The notes below the pieces were generated by a model. That model worked only from the letters and a program-made list of their open reading frames with translations, was not told the DNA's origin and ran no database searches. Below are positions 1-8,999 of a stretch of 64,000 nucleotides of DNA, piece by piece (the first letter of the stretch is position 1; every line of letters starts with the position of its first letter). A program made the translations under genes and the position numbers. The stretch is from Lachnospiraceae bacterium (GTDB taxonomy: Bacteria; Bacillota; Clostridia; Lachnospirales; Lachnospiraceae): the NCBI GenBank assembly GCA_030825115.1, contig JAPJQL010000004.1:62001-126000 (forward strand), read 5' to 3'.

Positions 1-1865
1 GTCAGTTCCGGGTTCAAAAGCTGCCGGATGGAAGCATTCACCACATCAAAAATCAACTCGCCAAGCAGTGTCGGCGTGATGATCTGGGTCTTTCCATTCA
101 AAGCCAGATATTTGATATTTACCAGTTTCTTCAAGATCTCCGCCCGCGTTGCGCTGGTACCGATTCCGCTGCCTTTGATCTGGGCGCGCAGCTCATCGTC
201 TTCGATCAGCTGCCCGGCGTTCTCCATCGCAAGGATCATCGATCCGGAAGAATACCGCTTCGGCGGGGATGTCTCCCCTTCCTTGATGGTCAGGCTGTTC
301 ACCGGAAGCACCATGCCTTTTTTCAGGGTTCCCAGCATGGCGATAAACTCCGGGTTGTCCAGGTTCTTCTGGTTTTCCTCAGAATCTTCCTTCTCCCCGG
401 CCGCGCTGTCTGCTCCTCCTGCATCGGCCTCCTTTTTCTTTTTCAAAAAGGACACATCCGACACCCGCAGATACCCCGGATCTGTCAGCACACGGAAGCT
501 CGAGTAAAAATGCTCCCAGTCTGAAACCATCTCCAGCGCGTATTTCTGATAGACCGCCGGAGGATAGAAAATACTCAAAAACCTCCTGGCTATCACTTCG
601 TACACCTTCATGGAGAGCGGCGACAGCCCGCGCAAGGCGCCAAATCCCTGTCCCGTGGGAACGATCGCATAGTGGTCGGTAATCTGCTTGTCATTGACAT
701 AACGGGTCTTTGCAATCCCCTGAAAACGGCCGTTCTCCAACACCTCGGCGGCAAATTCCTTTACCGGCTCAAAATTGCGGAGTCCTCCGATATTTTTATG
801 GATTTCCTTGGCTACCGCCGTGGAGAGCACCCTTGCATCGGTACGTGGATAAGTGACCAGCTTCTTCTCGTACAGTTCCTGCACCACTTTCAGCGTCTCG
901 TCCGGGCTGATCTTAAACATCTTGGAACAGTCGTTTTGAAGCTCGGCAAGGTTGTAGAGAAGCGGAGGATTCTTCGTCTCCTTCTTCCGCTCCACCTTTT
1001 CAAGGACCGCCTGCAGGGGGTCTTGCTGCCGCAATGCGGCAATCAGTTCTTCCGCCCGTTCCCGCTCTTTAAATCCGTTTTCTTTATAGAGGTACGGAGA
1101 CTCGAAATACCTTGACCCTTTGGCGCTCCGCCATTCCCCGTCAAAGTTCATGCCGTTAGAATCAAAGTTTCCGATCACACGGTAAAACGGTGTCTTTACA
1201 AAATCACGGATCTCCCGCTCCCTCCGCACCACCATGCCAAGCACACAGGTCATCACCCTGCCCACCGACAGGACCGTCCGGTCCGTCTTCATAAAGCTGG
1301 AGATCGTAGGTCCGTACTTGAGTGTCAGCAGACGGGAAAAGTTGATGCCCATCAGGTAATCTTCCTTGGCCCTCAGATAAGCCGATGCGGCCAGATTGTC
1401 ATAGTCTTCCCAATCCTTTGCCTCGCGGATACCCCTGAGGATCTCTTCCTCGGTCTGGGAATCGATCCAGACACGTTTTCTTGTCTTTCCTTTTACCCCC
1501 GCCATCTGGTCCACCAGGCGGTAGATATATTCCCCCTCCCGCCCGGAGTCGGTGCAGATGTAGATGGTGTCGATGTCCTCACGGTTTAAAAGCCCGCTTA
1601 CGATCTTGAACTGCTTTGACACGCCCTCGATCACCTGATACTTGAATTCTTTTGGCAGAAAGGGCAGCGTCTGCAGGCTCCACCGCTTGTATTTTGGGTC
1701 GTAGGCCTCCGGATAGCTCATCGTCACCAGATGCCCTACGCACCAGGTCACGACCGCCTGTTCCGCTTCGAGATAGCCGTCTCCCCGTCTTCCCGAGAGC
1801 TTCAGCGCATTTGCAAATTCCTGCGCCACGCTGGGCTTCTCGGCTATGTATAATGATTTTCCCAT
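1..1865 (-). CDS. topB: DNA topoisomerase III, 3' part missing at window edge
   Basis: Type IA topoisomerase that relaxes and decatenates DNA by single-strand passage. I read 621 codons without a stop from an ATG at 1865 (protein starts MGKSLYIAEKPSVAQ) to the window edge; the family is usually 650-730 residues, so only the C-terminus is lost. The TOPRIM domain is N-terminal (TDSGREGE near residues 106-113). The active-site tyrosine is in the YPRTD motif near residue 339. Near residue 580 the family motif GSGIGTSATRAEI is seen. The start lies 4 nt after the stop of the amidase gene, so the two are probably cotranscribed. Nothing looks damaged. Confidence 0.95.
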   Translation of the reverse strand, partial: MGKSLYIAEKPSVAQEFANALKLSGRRGDGYLEAEQAVVTWCVGHLVTMSYPEAYDPKYKRWSLQTLPFLPKEFKYQVIEGVSKQFKIVSGLLNREDIDTIYICTDSGREGEYIYRLVDQMAGVKGKTRKRVWIDSQTEEEILRGIREAKDWEDYDNLAASAYLRAKEDYLMGINFSRLLTLKYGPTISSFMKTDRTVLSVGRVMTCVLGMVVRREREIRDFVKTPFYRVIGNFDSNGMNFDGEWRSAKGSRYFESPYLYKENGFKERERAEELIAALRQQDPLQAVLEKVERKKETKNPPLLYNLAELQNDCSKMFKISPDETLKVVQELYEKKLVTYPRTDARVLSTAVAKEIHKNIGGLRNFEPVKEFAAEVLENGRFQGIAKTRYVNDKQITDHYAIVPTGQGFGALRGLSPLSMKVYEVIARRFLSIFYPPAVYQKYALEMVSDWEHFYSSFRVLTDPGYLRVSDVSFLKKKKEADAGGADSAAGEKEDSEENQKNLDNPEFIAMLGTLKKGMVLPVNSLTIKEGETSPPKRYSSGSMILAMENAGQLIEDDELRAQIKGSGIGTSATRAEILKKLVNIKYLALNGKTQIITPTLLGELIFDVVNASIRQLLNPEL

Positions 1866-1869
1866 GCAA

Positions 1870-2565
1870 TCAGGATTCCTTTCGTTTCTTCTTCATCTCT
1901 TTCTTCAGAGATTTCCATGCGTCTTCATCCTCCACATAATATTTGGGGCAGTTCTTGCCGTTGATGTCATAATGGCGGATGACGTCCTGCTCCGTCAGGT
2001 TCAGCTCTTCACAGAGCCACGCCGTCAGACGGTACAACGACTCTTTTGTCACTTCCGAGAACTCCCCGGTACTGTCCGGATGGCAGACCTCGATCGACAC
2101 CGTGTCTTCATTGCGCGGAGCGTTGGCATTGGCGACCTCATCAAGAGGGATGCACTGGATGATCTCCCCCTCCAGCCCGATGATATAATGGCTGCTCACA
2201 TACCGTCTGTCCGCCTCGGCCTGCTTTTCCATATTATTAAAATAATCCCGGTTGTTCTTTGCCGTAGTTCCCGGATTCGCCACGTAATGGATGACGATGT
2301 TATCCACCTTCGGCCGCTTTTTTCCTGACCTGGAATAGGGATTCAGATCCAGAAACTCCTGGGTGTACCAGTCCGGCGCCGTAATTTTGGACAACACCGG
2401 CCTGTTTTTCTCCCTGTTCCAGCGCGCAAAAAGGAGACCGCCCACCAGAATAATGGCGGCAAGCAAAAAAAGATTGGTCAGGATCACCAGCCGCAGCTTC
2501 CTCTGTGACTCCCGTTGTTTCCTCTCTCCGCTCCGCTTATCGCGAAGTTGTTTGTCTTCTGTCAT
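1870..2565 (-). CDS. Membrane-anchored N-acetylmuramoyl-L-alanine amidase (Amidase_2 family)
   Basis: Zinc amidase predicted to cut the bond between muramic acid and the stem peptide of peptidoglycan. The 231-residue protein has a basic cytosolic tail, one transmembrane segment at about residues 25-47, then a single extracellular Amidase_2/PGRP-like domain. Expected zinc ligands by family pattern are His93 (IVIHYV), His198 (RHYD) and Cys206 (KNCP), with Lys204 beside the Cys as in T7 lysozyme. No cleavable signal site is obvious, so it probably stays membrane-bound. It lies directly upstream of topB with a 4-nt gap. Role in division, sporulation or cell-wall turnover cannot be told from sequence. 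Confidence 0.88.
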   Translation of the reverse strand: MTEDKQLRDKRSGERKQRESQRKLRLVILTNLFLLAAIILVGGLLFARWNREKNRPVLSKITAPDWYTQEFLDLNPYSRSGKKRPKVDNIVIHYVANPGTTAKNNRDYFNNMEKQAEADRRYVSSHYIIGLEGEIIQCIPLDEVANANAPRNEDTVSIEVCHPDSTGEFSEVTKESLYRLTAWLCEELNLTEQDVIRHYDINGKNCPKYYVEDEDAWKSLKKEMKKKRKES

Positions 2566-2596
2566 ATCATCGCCTCTGTTTTATGCCACTCGTTAT

Positions 2597-2602
2597 AGTA
2601 TA
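2597..2602 (-). promoter_or_regulatory. Possible extended -10 promoter for amidase-topB
   Basis: Minus-strand TGATATACT is an extended -10 type element about 30 nt upstream of the amidase start. I see no good -35 hexamer at 16-18 nt, so this is a weak call. Confidence 0.3.
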
Positions 2603-2625
2603 TCATAAAACTGCCAGGAAAAGAA

Positions 2626-2677
2626 GGAAAAAAATCAGGCTGCCTCCCACGCATCCTGCATGATGAGAAACAGCCTG
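2626..2677 (-). terminator. Rho-independent terminator after xerD
   Basis: On the minus strand CAGGCTG (2671-2677) can pair with CAGCCTG (2636-2642), followed by a T-rich tract. The loop is long (28 nt), so it is a moderate terminator placed 20 nt after the xerD stop. Confidence 0.6.
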
Positions 2678-2696
2678 TCTCTATCCTGTCTGAATA

Positions 2697-3584
2697 TCAC
2701 TTTCTCGGATGAGCTCCTGCATAAGTATGTCTGAGCGGGTCCTTCTGTACATACGCCATATACATCTGGGTCGTCGCAAGGTCGGAATGGCCCAGCATCG
2801 TCTGCACCGCCTGGAGATCCGCGCCGCCGCTGATCAGGTGCGCCGCAAAGGAATGGCGCAGGGTATGGGGCGTAATGTCTGCCTTGATCTCTGCCATCTC
2901 CCCGTAATGCTTCACAATCTTCCAGAAGCCCTGGCGGGACATCGGCTTGCCGTTGCAGTTGGTAAACAGCCACTCGGACTCACATCCCTTCAGCAAGGTT
3001 CCCCGCGCCTGCTCGAGATAAGCCCTGAGCGCTTCCATAGCGGTCTTGCCAAATGGGATCATGCGCTCTTTATGCTCGTCATGGCAGGTGATAAACCCGA
3101 CCGGAAGGTTCACATCCGACACCCGGAGCCCGATCAGCTCCGACACCCGGATTCCCGTCGCATATAAGATCTCCAACATCGCCTTATCCCGGATCTCCTT
3201 CGGAGAGCCCCCGGAGGGCTGGCGCAAAAACCGGTCCACCTCTTCCACGCTGAGGATGACCGGCGGTTTCTTCTCAATCTTTGGAGTCTTCAAAAGTTCG
3301 GCAGGATCCTTGCGGATCTCTCCCTGAATCATCTCATAATGAAAAAAAGCCTTGACAGATGCAAGGACGCGGGAGATCGTAGTCGTAGCCTTACCCTGCC
3401 GCTCCAGATACATGATATAGGAGTTCAGGCTGGTCTTTGTCACCTTGATCGGTTCCGTAATCCCCTGATCTTCCAGATATGCCGCCATCTGCACCAGATC
3501 TCTCCGGTAAGAAATGACCGTATTTCTGGACGCCTTCTTCGTATTCTCAAGATATGTAATAAATGATTCTATATCAGACATCAT
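2697..3584 (-). CDS. xerD: Tyrosine recombinase XerD
   Basis: Site-specific recombinase that with XerC resolves chromosome dimers at dif. At 295 residues it has the normal length. An N-terminal SAM-like core-binding domain (about 1-90) is followed by the catalytic domain. Catalytic residues by family pattern: Arg146 (ATGIRVSEL), Lys172 (HKER), His240 and Arg243 (HTLRHSF), His266 (MLGHSDL) and nucleophile Tyr275 (TTQMY). The two adjacent ATGs at 3584 and 3581 are both possible starts. The neighbours nudF and a spoIIM-like gene match the Bacillus subtilis nudF-spoIIM-xerD neighbourhood, which supports XerD rather than an integron or phage integrase. Confidence 0.92.
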   Translation of the reverse strand: MMSDIESFITYLENTKKASRNTVISYRRDLVQMAAYLEDQGITEPIKVTKTSLNSYIMYLERQGKATTTISRVLASVKAFFHYEMIQGEIRKDPAELLKTPKIEKKPPVILSVEEVDRFLRQPSGGSPKEIRDKAMLEILYATGIRVSELIGLRVSDVNLPVGFITCHDEHKERMIPFGKTAMEALRAYLEQARGTLLKGCESEWLFTNCNGKPMSRQGFWKIVKHYGEMAEIKADITPHTLRHSFAAHLISGGADLQAVQTMLGHSDLATTQMYMAYVQKDPLRHTYAGAHPRK

Positions 3585-3643
3585 ACTGCTATCCCCAATC
3601 CATAATCTATCAAAAAATGCCTCAAAATCGCCTTATCCAGTAC

Positions 3644-3672
3644 ATTATATCTACATTTTCCTATAAAATCAA
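3644..3672 (-). promoter_or_regulatory. SigmaA-type promoter for xerD
   Basis: Minus strand shows TTGATT, a 17-nt spacer and a perfect TATAAT, about 60 nt upstream of xerD and downstream of the terminator of the preceding gene. Confidence 0.7.
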
Positions 3673-3714
3673 ACCTTATTTTCCCACTTTATTATCATTT
3701 TTCGTTAATTAACA

Positions 3715-3765
3715 TAAAAAATACAACATGTTGGAAGGCCTGCAATTGCCACTCCAACATGTTGT
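3715..3765 (-). terminator. Strong terminator after the spoIIM-like gene
   Basis: A perfect 13-bp inverted repeat (ACAACATGTTGGA at 3723-3735 and its complement at 3753-3765) with a 17-nt loop. On the minus strand it is followed at once by ATTTTTTATG. It ends the transcript of the gene whose stop is at 3787. Confidence 0.85.
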
Positions 3766-3786
3766 AAAATAAAAATTGTATTTTTT

Positions 3787-4344
3787 TTAAACAAAGCGCA
3801 GAAAAAACGGATTCAGCCAGATTTCCGACATGATTCCCGCCGTCATGAAAATCACCACCACCAGCCAGAACCGCCCTCTGCGGATCTCATAGCCTGCAAG
3901 GGCCTGCAAGATCAAGATCCCCCATGCCGTCAGATAAAACAGGTAATGGGGCAGACAGGCCAGCAGGCAGCAGAATATCCCGGCAAAACCGCGGCACCAG
4001 GTCATGAGGACCACCGACAGCCCTGTCACCGCCCCCATATAGGCGAGCAGTAAAAAGATGCCAAGCTTCCTTCTGCCACGCGCCACCCGGCGGCATACCA
4101 GGGCGACCACGGCCGTCTCTGCCAGCCGGACAAAAAGGATCTGCAGGATGATCCAGACATCCATCCCATCCGCATCTGCGCCATGCTGCCACCCCTGCGC
4201 CACATACTGGTACAAAACCTGATAATTGACCAGCCCCGAGGCAAACAGGCGGTTGGCTGCCATCGTTGCCGCCACGATCCCGATCCCCGTCCAGATAAGA
4301 AGGGCATAGCCCTGTGTGATCCGTCTCATTCCGCCACCGCACAT
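3787..4344 (-). CDS. spoIIM: Putative stage II sporulation protein M-like membrane protein
   Basis: Up to 185 residues with about five hydrophobic segments and little else. SpoIIM is a five-pass membrane protein of about 200-215 residues that works with SpoIID and SpoIIP in septal peptidoglycan hydrolysis during engulfment. I rely on size, topology and position between nudF and xerD, the place spoIIM holds in Bacillus; I do not see a diagnostic motif. A CLPHYLFYLTAW stretch near residue 130 loosely recalls the SpoIIM pattern of a Pro-His followed by hydrophobic residues. The start is uncertain: MRRITQG (ATG at 4329) has a GGTGGCGG stretch upstream and may be the true start rather than 4344. 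It could be another membrane protein at a conserved site. Confidence 0.5.
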   Translation of the reverse strand: MCGGGMRRITQGYALLIWTGIGIVAATMAANRLFASGLVNYQVLYQYVAQGWQHGADADGMDVWIILQILFVRLAETAVVALVCRRVARGRRKLGIFLLLAYMGAVTGLSVVLMTWCRGFAGIFCCLLACLPHYLFYLTAWGILILQALAGYEIRRGRFWLVVVIFMTAGIMSEIWLNPFFLRFV

Positions 4345-4426
4345 CTGCTCTTATTGTTACAGTGTACGCAGAACAGGGGTGTCTCATGCCGGTTTCCTGT
4401 TGCCCTGCCTTTTATTTCATGTATTT

Positions 4427-4981
4427 TTATTTCAGGTATTTTCTCGCATAGGCAGTGATTCCCGCAATCGTCTTGCCGTCGGTCAGCTTGCCGGTAAAGA
4501 TCAGTTCCTCCAGATCTTCCACAGACCATGCCTCCACATTGATGACTTCATCCTCATCCAGATTCTGCCTGGACGGGATCAGGTTTCTCGCCACGAAGAT
4601 GTCGATCGCCTCGTCACAGAACGCCACCGTCGTGTTCAGGCTCATCAGATACTCCAGATGTTCACAGCGGTATCCGGTCTCTTCCTCCAGCTCCCGGTAT
4701 GCACACTCGATCTTAGGCTCGCCCGGATCATCCAGCTTGCCTGCCGGGATCTCCAACGTCTCGCGGTTTAAGGCATTCCGGTACTGGCGCACCATCAGAA
4801 GCTTGCCGTCGTCATTGACTGCCACGACTGCCGCCGCGCCGTCGTGATGGATAAAATCCCAGTGGGCCTCATGGCCGTTTGCCTCAACCGTATCCTCGTA
4901 GATCTTTAAAATCGTCCCTGTATATTTCAGCTGCCGGTCCAGACGCTTCACCGGCGGAATTTTTTTATGTTCCTCACCCAT
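4427..4981 (-). CDS. nudF: NUDIX hydrolase, ADP-ribose pyrophosphatase type
   Basis: Predicted to hydrolyse ADP-ribose to AMP and ribose-5-phosphate, clearing a reactive NAD breakdown product. The 184-residue protein carries a Nudix box at about residues 81-103, ending in the signature RELEEETG. The spacing between the first Gly and the first Glu of the box is one residue longer than canonical (GKLDDPGE). The IPAGKLD motif before the helix is typical of the ADP-ribose subfamily. The start has a GGAG site (GGAGTGGAAAGAT then ATG). The neighbourhood matches nudF in Bacillus. Exact substrate is inferred from family. Confidence 0.85.
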   Translation of the reverse strand: MGEEHKKIPPVKRLDRQLKYTGTILKIYEDTVEANGHEAHWDFIHHDGAAAVVAVNDDGKLLMVRQYRNALNRETLEIPAGKLDDPGEPKIECAYRELEEETGYRCEHLEYLMSLNTTVAFCDEAIDIFVARNLIPSRQNLDEDEVINVEAWSVEDLEELIFTGKLTDGKTIAGITAYARKYLK

Positions 4982-5004
4982 ATCTTTCCACTCCCGTCAT
5001 CTCT

Positions 5005-5814
5005 TTATTTCATCCGCGTACACTTTTCATAGCAGGCGTCATTCGCCTTGATCACCGCATTGCGAAGCCCGTATTCTTCCAGCGCCGATACACCTGCGAT
5101 CGTCGTCCCGCCCGGGGAACAGACCTGATCCTTCAGCCTGCCCGGGTGTTCTTTCGTCTCCAGGACCATCTTCGCGCTCCCAAGCACGGTCTGGGCTGCC
5201 ATCTCATAAGCCGTCGCCCGCGGCAGGCCATATTTGACCGCGCTGTCGGCAAGGGCCTCTATAAACATGTATACATATGCAGGAGAACTGCCGCTGGCGC
5301 ACACTACCGCATTGATCAGCCTCTCTTCCACCAGCTCCATCTTGCCAAACGACTCAAAGAATCCACGGATGGTATCTGTCTCCGCTTCCGAAAACAGGGC
5401 GCTGTCATAGCATACGCCGCTCATTCCTTCCCCTACCAGCGCAGGTGTGTTCGGCATTGCGCGGACGATCCTGCACTCCTTGCCAAACCGCTCTGTCAAA
5501 TCTGCGATCGTATAGCCCGGCGCTATGGAGATCACGATCTGGTCCTTCGTCACTGCGTCCCGAATTCCCTCGATCACAAAATCCAGATGCTGCGGCTTCA
5601 CGGCCAGGATCACATACTCTGCCCCTGCGGCGCAGGCATGATTATCCACAGACGGCGTCACCCCGGTCCGCGCGGAGATATCTTCCGCCTTCTCCCTGTC
5701 CTTCTCGGAAAAGGTGATCTCTTCCGGCCGGTATTTTGCCAGCAGCCCTTTTAAAATTGCATAACCCATGTTGCCCATTCCGATAAAACCGAATTTATGT
5801 GTAAAACTGCTCAT
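5005..5814 (-). CDS. proC: Pyrroline-5-carboxylate reductase
   Basis: Last step of proline synthesis: NAD(P)H-dependent reduction of 1-pyrroline-5-carboxylate to proline in the cytosol. The 269-residue length is standard. The N-terminal Rossmann motif is GFIGMGNMG (residues 9-17). The C-terminal dimer domain contains the family signature around DQVCSPGGTTIAG near residue 225. An AGGAGG site lies 10 nt before the ATG. No proA/proB is present in the window. It stands between nudF and a hairpin terminator after nagA, so it probably starts its own transcript. Confidence 0.95.
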   Translation of the reverse strand: MSSFTHKFGFIGMGNMGYAILKGLLAKYRPEEITFSEKDREKAEDISARTGVTPSVDNHACAAGAEYVILAVKPQHLDFVIEGIRDAVTKDQIVISIAPGYTIADLTERFGKECRIVRAMPNTPALVGEGMSGVCYDSALFSEAETDTIRGFFESFGKMELVEERLINAVVCASGSSPAYVYMFIEALADSAVKYGLPRATAYEMAAQTVLGSAKMVLETKEHPGRLKDQVCSPGGTTIAGVSALEEYGLRNAVIKANDACYEKCTRMK

Positions 5815-5858
5815 ATGTATGATTCCTCCTGTCTCCTGATGATGAACGCTGCCCCATG

Positions 5859-5885
5859 AAAAGGCACAGGAACTCCTGTGCCTTT
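5859..5885 (-). terminator. Hairpin terminator between nagA and proC
   Basis: A near-perfect palindrome (AAAGGCACAGGA, 2-nt loop, TCCTGTGCCTTT) lies 11 nt after the nagA stop. On the minus strand it is followed by only four Ts, so it may be leaky. Confidence 0.65.
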
Positions 5886-5895
5886 ACCGGACCGC

Positions 5896-7035
5896 TTAAA
5901 GCATCGCTTTCCCACGGCAGTATGTCTGCGCCACATCGTAATTGTCTTCCAGCACAACAAGGTCGGCGTCATATCCTGCCACCAGCTTTCCTTTCCGGTC
6001 ATCCACGCCCAGGCATCTGGCCGGGTTGATCGTGCAGGAGTTGATCGCGGCATCTACCGGAACCATCGCATCCTCGATCAGGATTTTTAATCCCCGGTTC
6101 ATATACAGGGTGCTGCCTGCGATCGTCTGGGTCCCCTTCAGATAAGCAAGTCCATTCTCCTGGATCTCGATCGGATGTCCGCCCAGCTTATAGTCGCCGC
6201 CCGGCGGGCAGTGCTTTGGCCGGAGGGAATCCGTGACCATGATCGCATAATCCCGTCCCTTCGCCGTAAAATAATTGTTGACCGCCGCCAGATGGCTGTG
6301 ATTGCCGTCGCAGATGATCTCACCGTACATATCGCGTACCCTGAAAGCCGTACCCACCAGCCCCGGTTTTCTGTGATGATATGGGGTCATGCCATTGTAT
6401 ACATGAGTCATGGAAGTCGCTCCGTTTGCGATTCCCAGCATCGCCTCTTCATAAGTCGCGGCAGAATGTCCCATGCTGACAACCACGCCCGTCTCCTTGC
6501 AGTACCGGGTCAATGCAAAATCTTCATCCTTCTCCGGCGCAAGCGTGATATATCTGATCAGCCCGTTGGCAGCTTCCTGATACATCTTAAACTGCTCTAC
6601 GGTCGGCTTCGCGATCGCTTCGGGCGGCTGCGCCCCCTTATAGTCCATATCCAGATAAGGTCCTTCAAAATGGATGCCAAGGATCTCGGCTCCTTCATAC
6701 CCTTCTTCCACCACCTTCGCCACATTGGCGACGGCCTTTGTCAGCACGTCCGGCATCTGGGTCACGGTAGTCGGGAGGATCGAAGTCACTCCCTCTTCCG
6801 GGATATGCGCCATCCAGTTGCGAAGCCCCTCCGGCTCGGCGTCGTTTGTATCAAATCCATAACAGCCATGCGTATGCACATCGATAAATCCCGGCAATAT
6901 CCGCCTGCTGCCATAATCGGTATCTGCCTCTTTTTCTCCATAAGCACGGATCTGTACAATCTTATCTCCGTCTATCTCAAGCTGTGCCGGCATGAACTGC
7001 CCGCATATAAAAACCCTGCTGCTTTGAATAATCAT
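5896..7035 (-). CDS. nagA: N-acetylglucosamine-6-phosphate deacetylase
   Basis: Converts GlcNAc-6-phosphate to glucosamine-6-phosphate and acetate, the first cytosolic step in using amino sugars or recycling cell wall. I start it at the ATG at 7035 (protein MIIQSSRVFICG, about 379 residues) because AGGAGGG stands 8 nt upstream; a longer frame reaches 7068 without a good site. Amidohydrolase metal and active-site motifs are visible: HTHGCYG, HFEGPYLD, GHSAATY, THVYNGM, DGNHSHLA and TDSL. No nagB or PTS gene is adjacent, so it is a lone gene here. Confidence 0.95.
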   Translation of the reverse strand: MIIQSSRVFICGQFMPAQLEIDGDKIVQIRAYGEKEADTDYGSRRILPGFIDVHTHGCYGFDTNDAEPEGLRNWMAHIPEEGVTSILPTTVTQMPDVLTKAVANVAKVVEEGYEGAEILGIHFEGPYLDMDYKGAQPPEAIAKPTVEQFKMYQEAANGLIRYITLAPEKDEDFALTRYCKETGVVVSMGHSAATYEEAMLGIANGATSMTHVYNGMTPYHHRKPGLVGTAFRVRDMYGEIICDGNHSHLAAVNNYFTAKGRDYAIMVTDSLRPKHCPPGGDYKLGGHPIEIQENGLAYLKGTQTIAGSTLYMNRGLKILIEDAMVPVDAAINSCTINPARCLGVDDRKGKLVAGYDADLVVLEDNYDVAQTYCRGKAML

Positions 7036-7120
7036 CTGTGATCCCTCCTGTTCCGGGTCTTTGCCCACATTCTTTTTTCATTATATAGCATTCCCTTAAA
7101 AAAAGAAAGACTCACCCATG

Positions 7121-7156
7121 AAAAAAAGCAGTGAAAAGCATTGCGCTCTCCACTGC
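7121..7156 (-). terminator. Terminator after the DEAD-box helicase gene
   Basis: GCAGTG and CACTGC (7128-7133 with 7151-7156) form a stem followed on the minus strand by seven Ts, 14 nt past the helicase stop. Confidence 0.75.
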
Positions 7157-7169
7157 CCGATCAAACGGA

Positions 7170-8855
7170 TCATTTGCTGTTTGCCAGTTCCATATGGACA
7201 CTCTTCCCTTTGATCTTCACATTCTGCATGGCGTCTACTACCATGTCCGCGATATCCTGCGGAACTTCCACAAAGGTATACTTGTCATACATATCGATGC
7301 TTCCGACCATCTTTCCAGGGATTCCGGTCTCACCTGCAACGGCTCCCAGCACATCGCCCGGTTTTACCTTCTGCTCTTTCCCGATGTTGATAAACAGGCG
7401 CGCCATGTTGCTGTTGCCGCCATTTCTGCTGCCGCGTCCGCCGTCTCTGCCTCTGCGTCCGCGCCCGTCCCGGCTGCCGTCTCTGCCGCCGCGGGATGCC
7501 CCGTAGGAGGAACCCAGATCATCGAGGGAACGCGCCGGACGGCTGTCGATGATATCCTGGTTCTCATCACCCATGCTCATCTTCATCAGGGCCGCCGCCA
7601 GGTCAAGGGAAGTATAATCCTCCTCGATCAGCTTCTTTTCGATGATATGCACGATCTTGCTCAGGTCCATATCATTGATGACCTCAACTGCCTGCTCCAG
7701 GATCTTTTCTGCCTTGATCTCCGTGATGTCATTGAGGGACGGGATTGCCTGCGGGATGATCTTGGTCTTGCAGTATCTCTGGATGTCGCGAAGTTTATAC
7801 ACTTCCTTGCCAACCACGAAACTGAAAGCAATGCCTTCTCTCCCTGCACGCCCGGTCCGCCCGATCCGGTGTACATAATACTCGTCATCCTGCGGGATAT
7901 CATAGTTAAACACCGCTTCTACATCGTCCACGTCGATTCCACGGGCCGCCACGTCTGTTGCCACAAGCACTTCGGTACGTCCGTTCCGGAAGCTGTTCAT
8001 CACGCGGTCACGCTGCATCTGCTTTAAGTCCCCGTGAAGACCTTCTGCAAAATACCCTCTTCCCTGCAGTTCATCCACAAGTTCATCTACCTGCCGCTTG
8101 GTGTTGCAGAACGCTACCGACAGCTTCGGCGCATACATATCCAGCAGACGGCACATTACCTCCACCTTGTTCTTCGGTTTTACCTCATAGTAGTACTGGG
8201 TTACCTTCGGAACGGTGAGTTCTTTTTTCACTACCTTTACAATGGTAGGATTGTTCTGGAAATTCTTTGCGATCTTCTGAATCGCCTCCGGCATCGTAGC
8301 GGAGAACATGATGGTCTGGCGTTCTTCCGGAAGCTGGCTTAAGATCGTCTCCATATCCTCCAGAAATCCCATGTTCAGCATCTCGTCCGCCTCATCCATG
8401 ATCACGGTGTGCACCTGGTCAAACTTTACCGTCTTGCGGCGCATATGATCCATCACACGTCCCGGAGTACCGATGATGACCTGGGTGCCATCCTTCAAAG
8501 AACGGATCTGTTTCACGATGTCCTGTCCGCCATAGATTGGCAGTACTTTAACTCCGTGCATATATTTTGCCAGCTTACGGACCTCTTCTGCCACCTGGAT
8601 GGCAAGCTCCCTGGTCGGGCACAGCGCCACTGCCTGCAATTTTTTGTTTTTCGGATCTATCTTCTGAAGTAACGGAATTCCAAATGCCGCCGTCTTACCA
8701 GTACCGGTCTGTGCCTGCCCAATGATATCAAGCCCTTCCATCTGCACCGGAATTGCCTGCGCCTGAATCGGAGAAGCAGCTTCAAATCCCATATCGGTGA
8801 CTGCCTTTAAAATCCGCTCATCTAAATTTAACTCGTCAAATCTGATCGTATCCAT
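7170..8855 (-). CDS. DEAD-box ATP-dependent RNA helicase (DeaD/CsdA type)
   Basis: Unwinds structured RNA; the family acts in ribosome assembly, mRNA decay and cold adaptation. I choose the ATG at 8855 (MDTIRFDELNLDE, 561 residues), which has GAGGA about 8 nt upstream; the frame is open further upstream to 8963 but that part does not resemble the family. RecA-like core motifs: AQTGTGKT (48-55), PTRELA (80-85), DEAD (154-157), SAT near 186 and HRIGRTGRAGREG in domain 2. An RG-rich linker (SRGGRDGSRDGRGRRGR) precedes a C-terminal DbpA-type RNA-binding domain of about 75 residues, as in DeaD/CsdA and CshA relatives. The leader holds a terminator-like hairpin (see 8946-8982). Confidence 0.93.
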   Translation of the reverse strand: MDTIRFDELNLDERILKAVTDMGFEAASPIQAQAIPVQMEGLDIIGQAQTGTGKTAAFGIPLLQKIDPKNKKLQAVALCPTRELAIQVAEEVRKLAKYMHGVKVLPIYGGQDIVKQIRSLKDGTQVIIGTPGRVMDHMRRKTVKFDQVHTVIMDEADEMLNMGFLEDMETILSQLPEERQTIMFSATMPEAIQKIAKNFQNNPTIVKVVKKELTVPKVTQYYYEVKPKNKVEVMCRLLDMYAPKLSVAFCNTKRQVDELVDELQGRGYFAEGLHGDLKQMQRDRVMNSFRNGRTEVLVATDVAARGIDVDDVEAVFNYDIPQDDEYYVHRIGRTGRAGREGIAFSFVVGKEVYKLRDIQRYCKTKIIPQAIPSLNDITEIKAEKILEQAVEVINDMDLSKIVHIIEKKLIEEDYTSLDLAAALMKMSMGDENQDIIDSRPARSLDDLGSSYGASRGGRDGSRDGRGRRGRDGGRGSRNGGNSNMARLFINIGKEQKVKPGDVLGAVAGETGIPGKMVGSIDMYDKYTFVEVPQDIADMVVDAMQNVKIKGKSVHMELANSK

Positions 8856-8945
8856 GTTTGATTTCCTCATTCTTTCCCTTGCCTTCCGCCATCTGCGGAG
8901 GCCGCTATATGCCATAAAGGCATTCACAACGCTGCATTTTCGCAA

Positions 8946-8982
8946 AAAAGTAAGAGGGTTCAAGACAGACCTTGAATCCTCT
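8946..8982 (-). promoter_or_regulatory. Terminator-like hairpin inside the helicase leader
   Basis: AGAGGATTCAAG, a 6-nt loop and CTTGAACCCTCT pair over 12 positions with one G-T wobble at most, followed on the minus strand by TACTTTTTTG. It lies downstream of the likely promoter at 9000-9028 and about 90 nt upstream of the helicase start, so it could be an attenuator for the helicase. If the promoter is not real it would simply be the terminator of the 9105 gene. Confidence 0.6.
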
Positions 8983-8999
8983 CGCTTTGCACAGGTTTA

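Noticed and set aside
28..1115. Long plus-strand frames opposite topB
   Set aside because: They are antisense to a continuous topoisomerase III reading frame with all its motifs.
7080..7085. TATAAT upstream of nagA
   Set aside because: The -10 is perfect but the -35 is poor, and the upstream T-rich stretch makes chance likely; not listed as a promoter.
7170..7500. Short repeats of CGT/CCG codons in the helicase gene
   Set aside because: They encode the RG-rich linker; not a separate repeat element or CRISPR.
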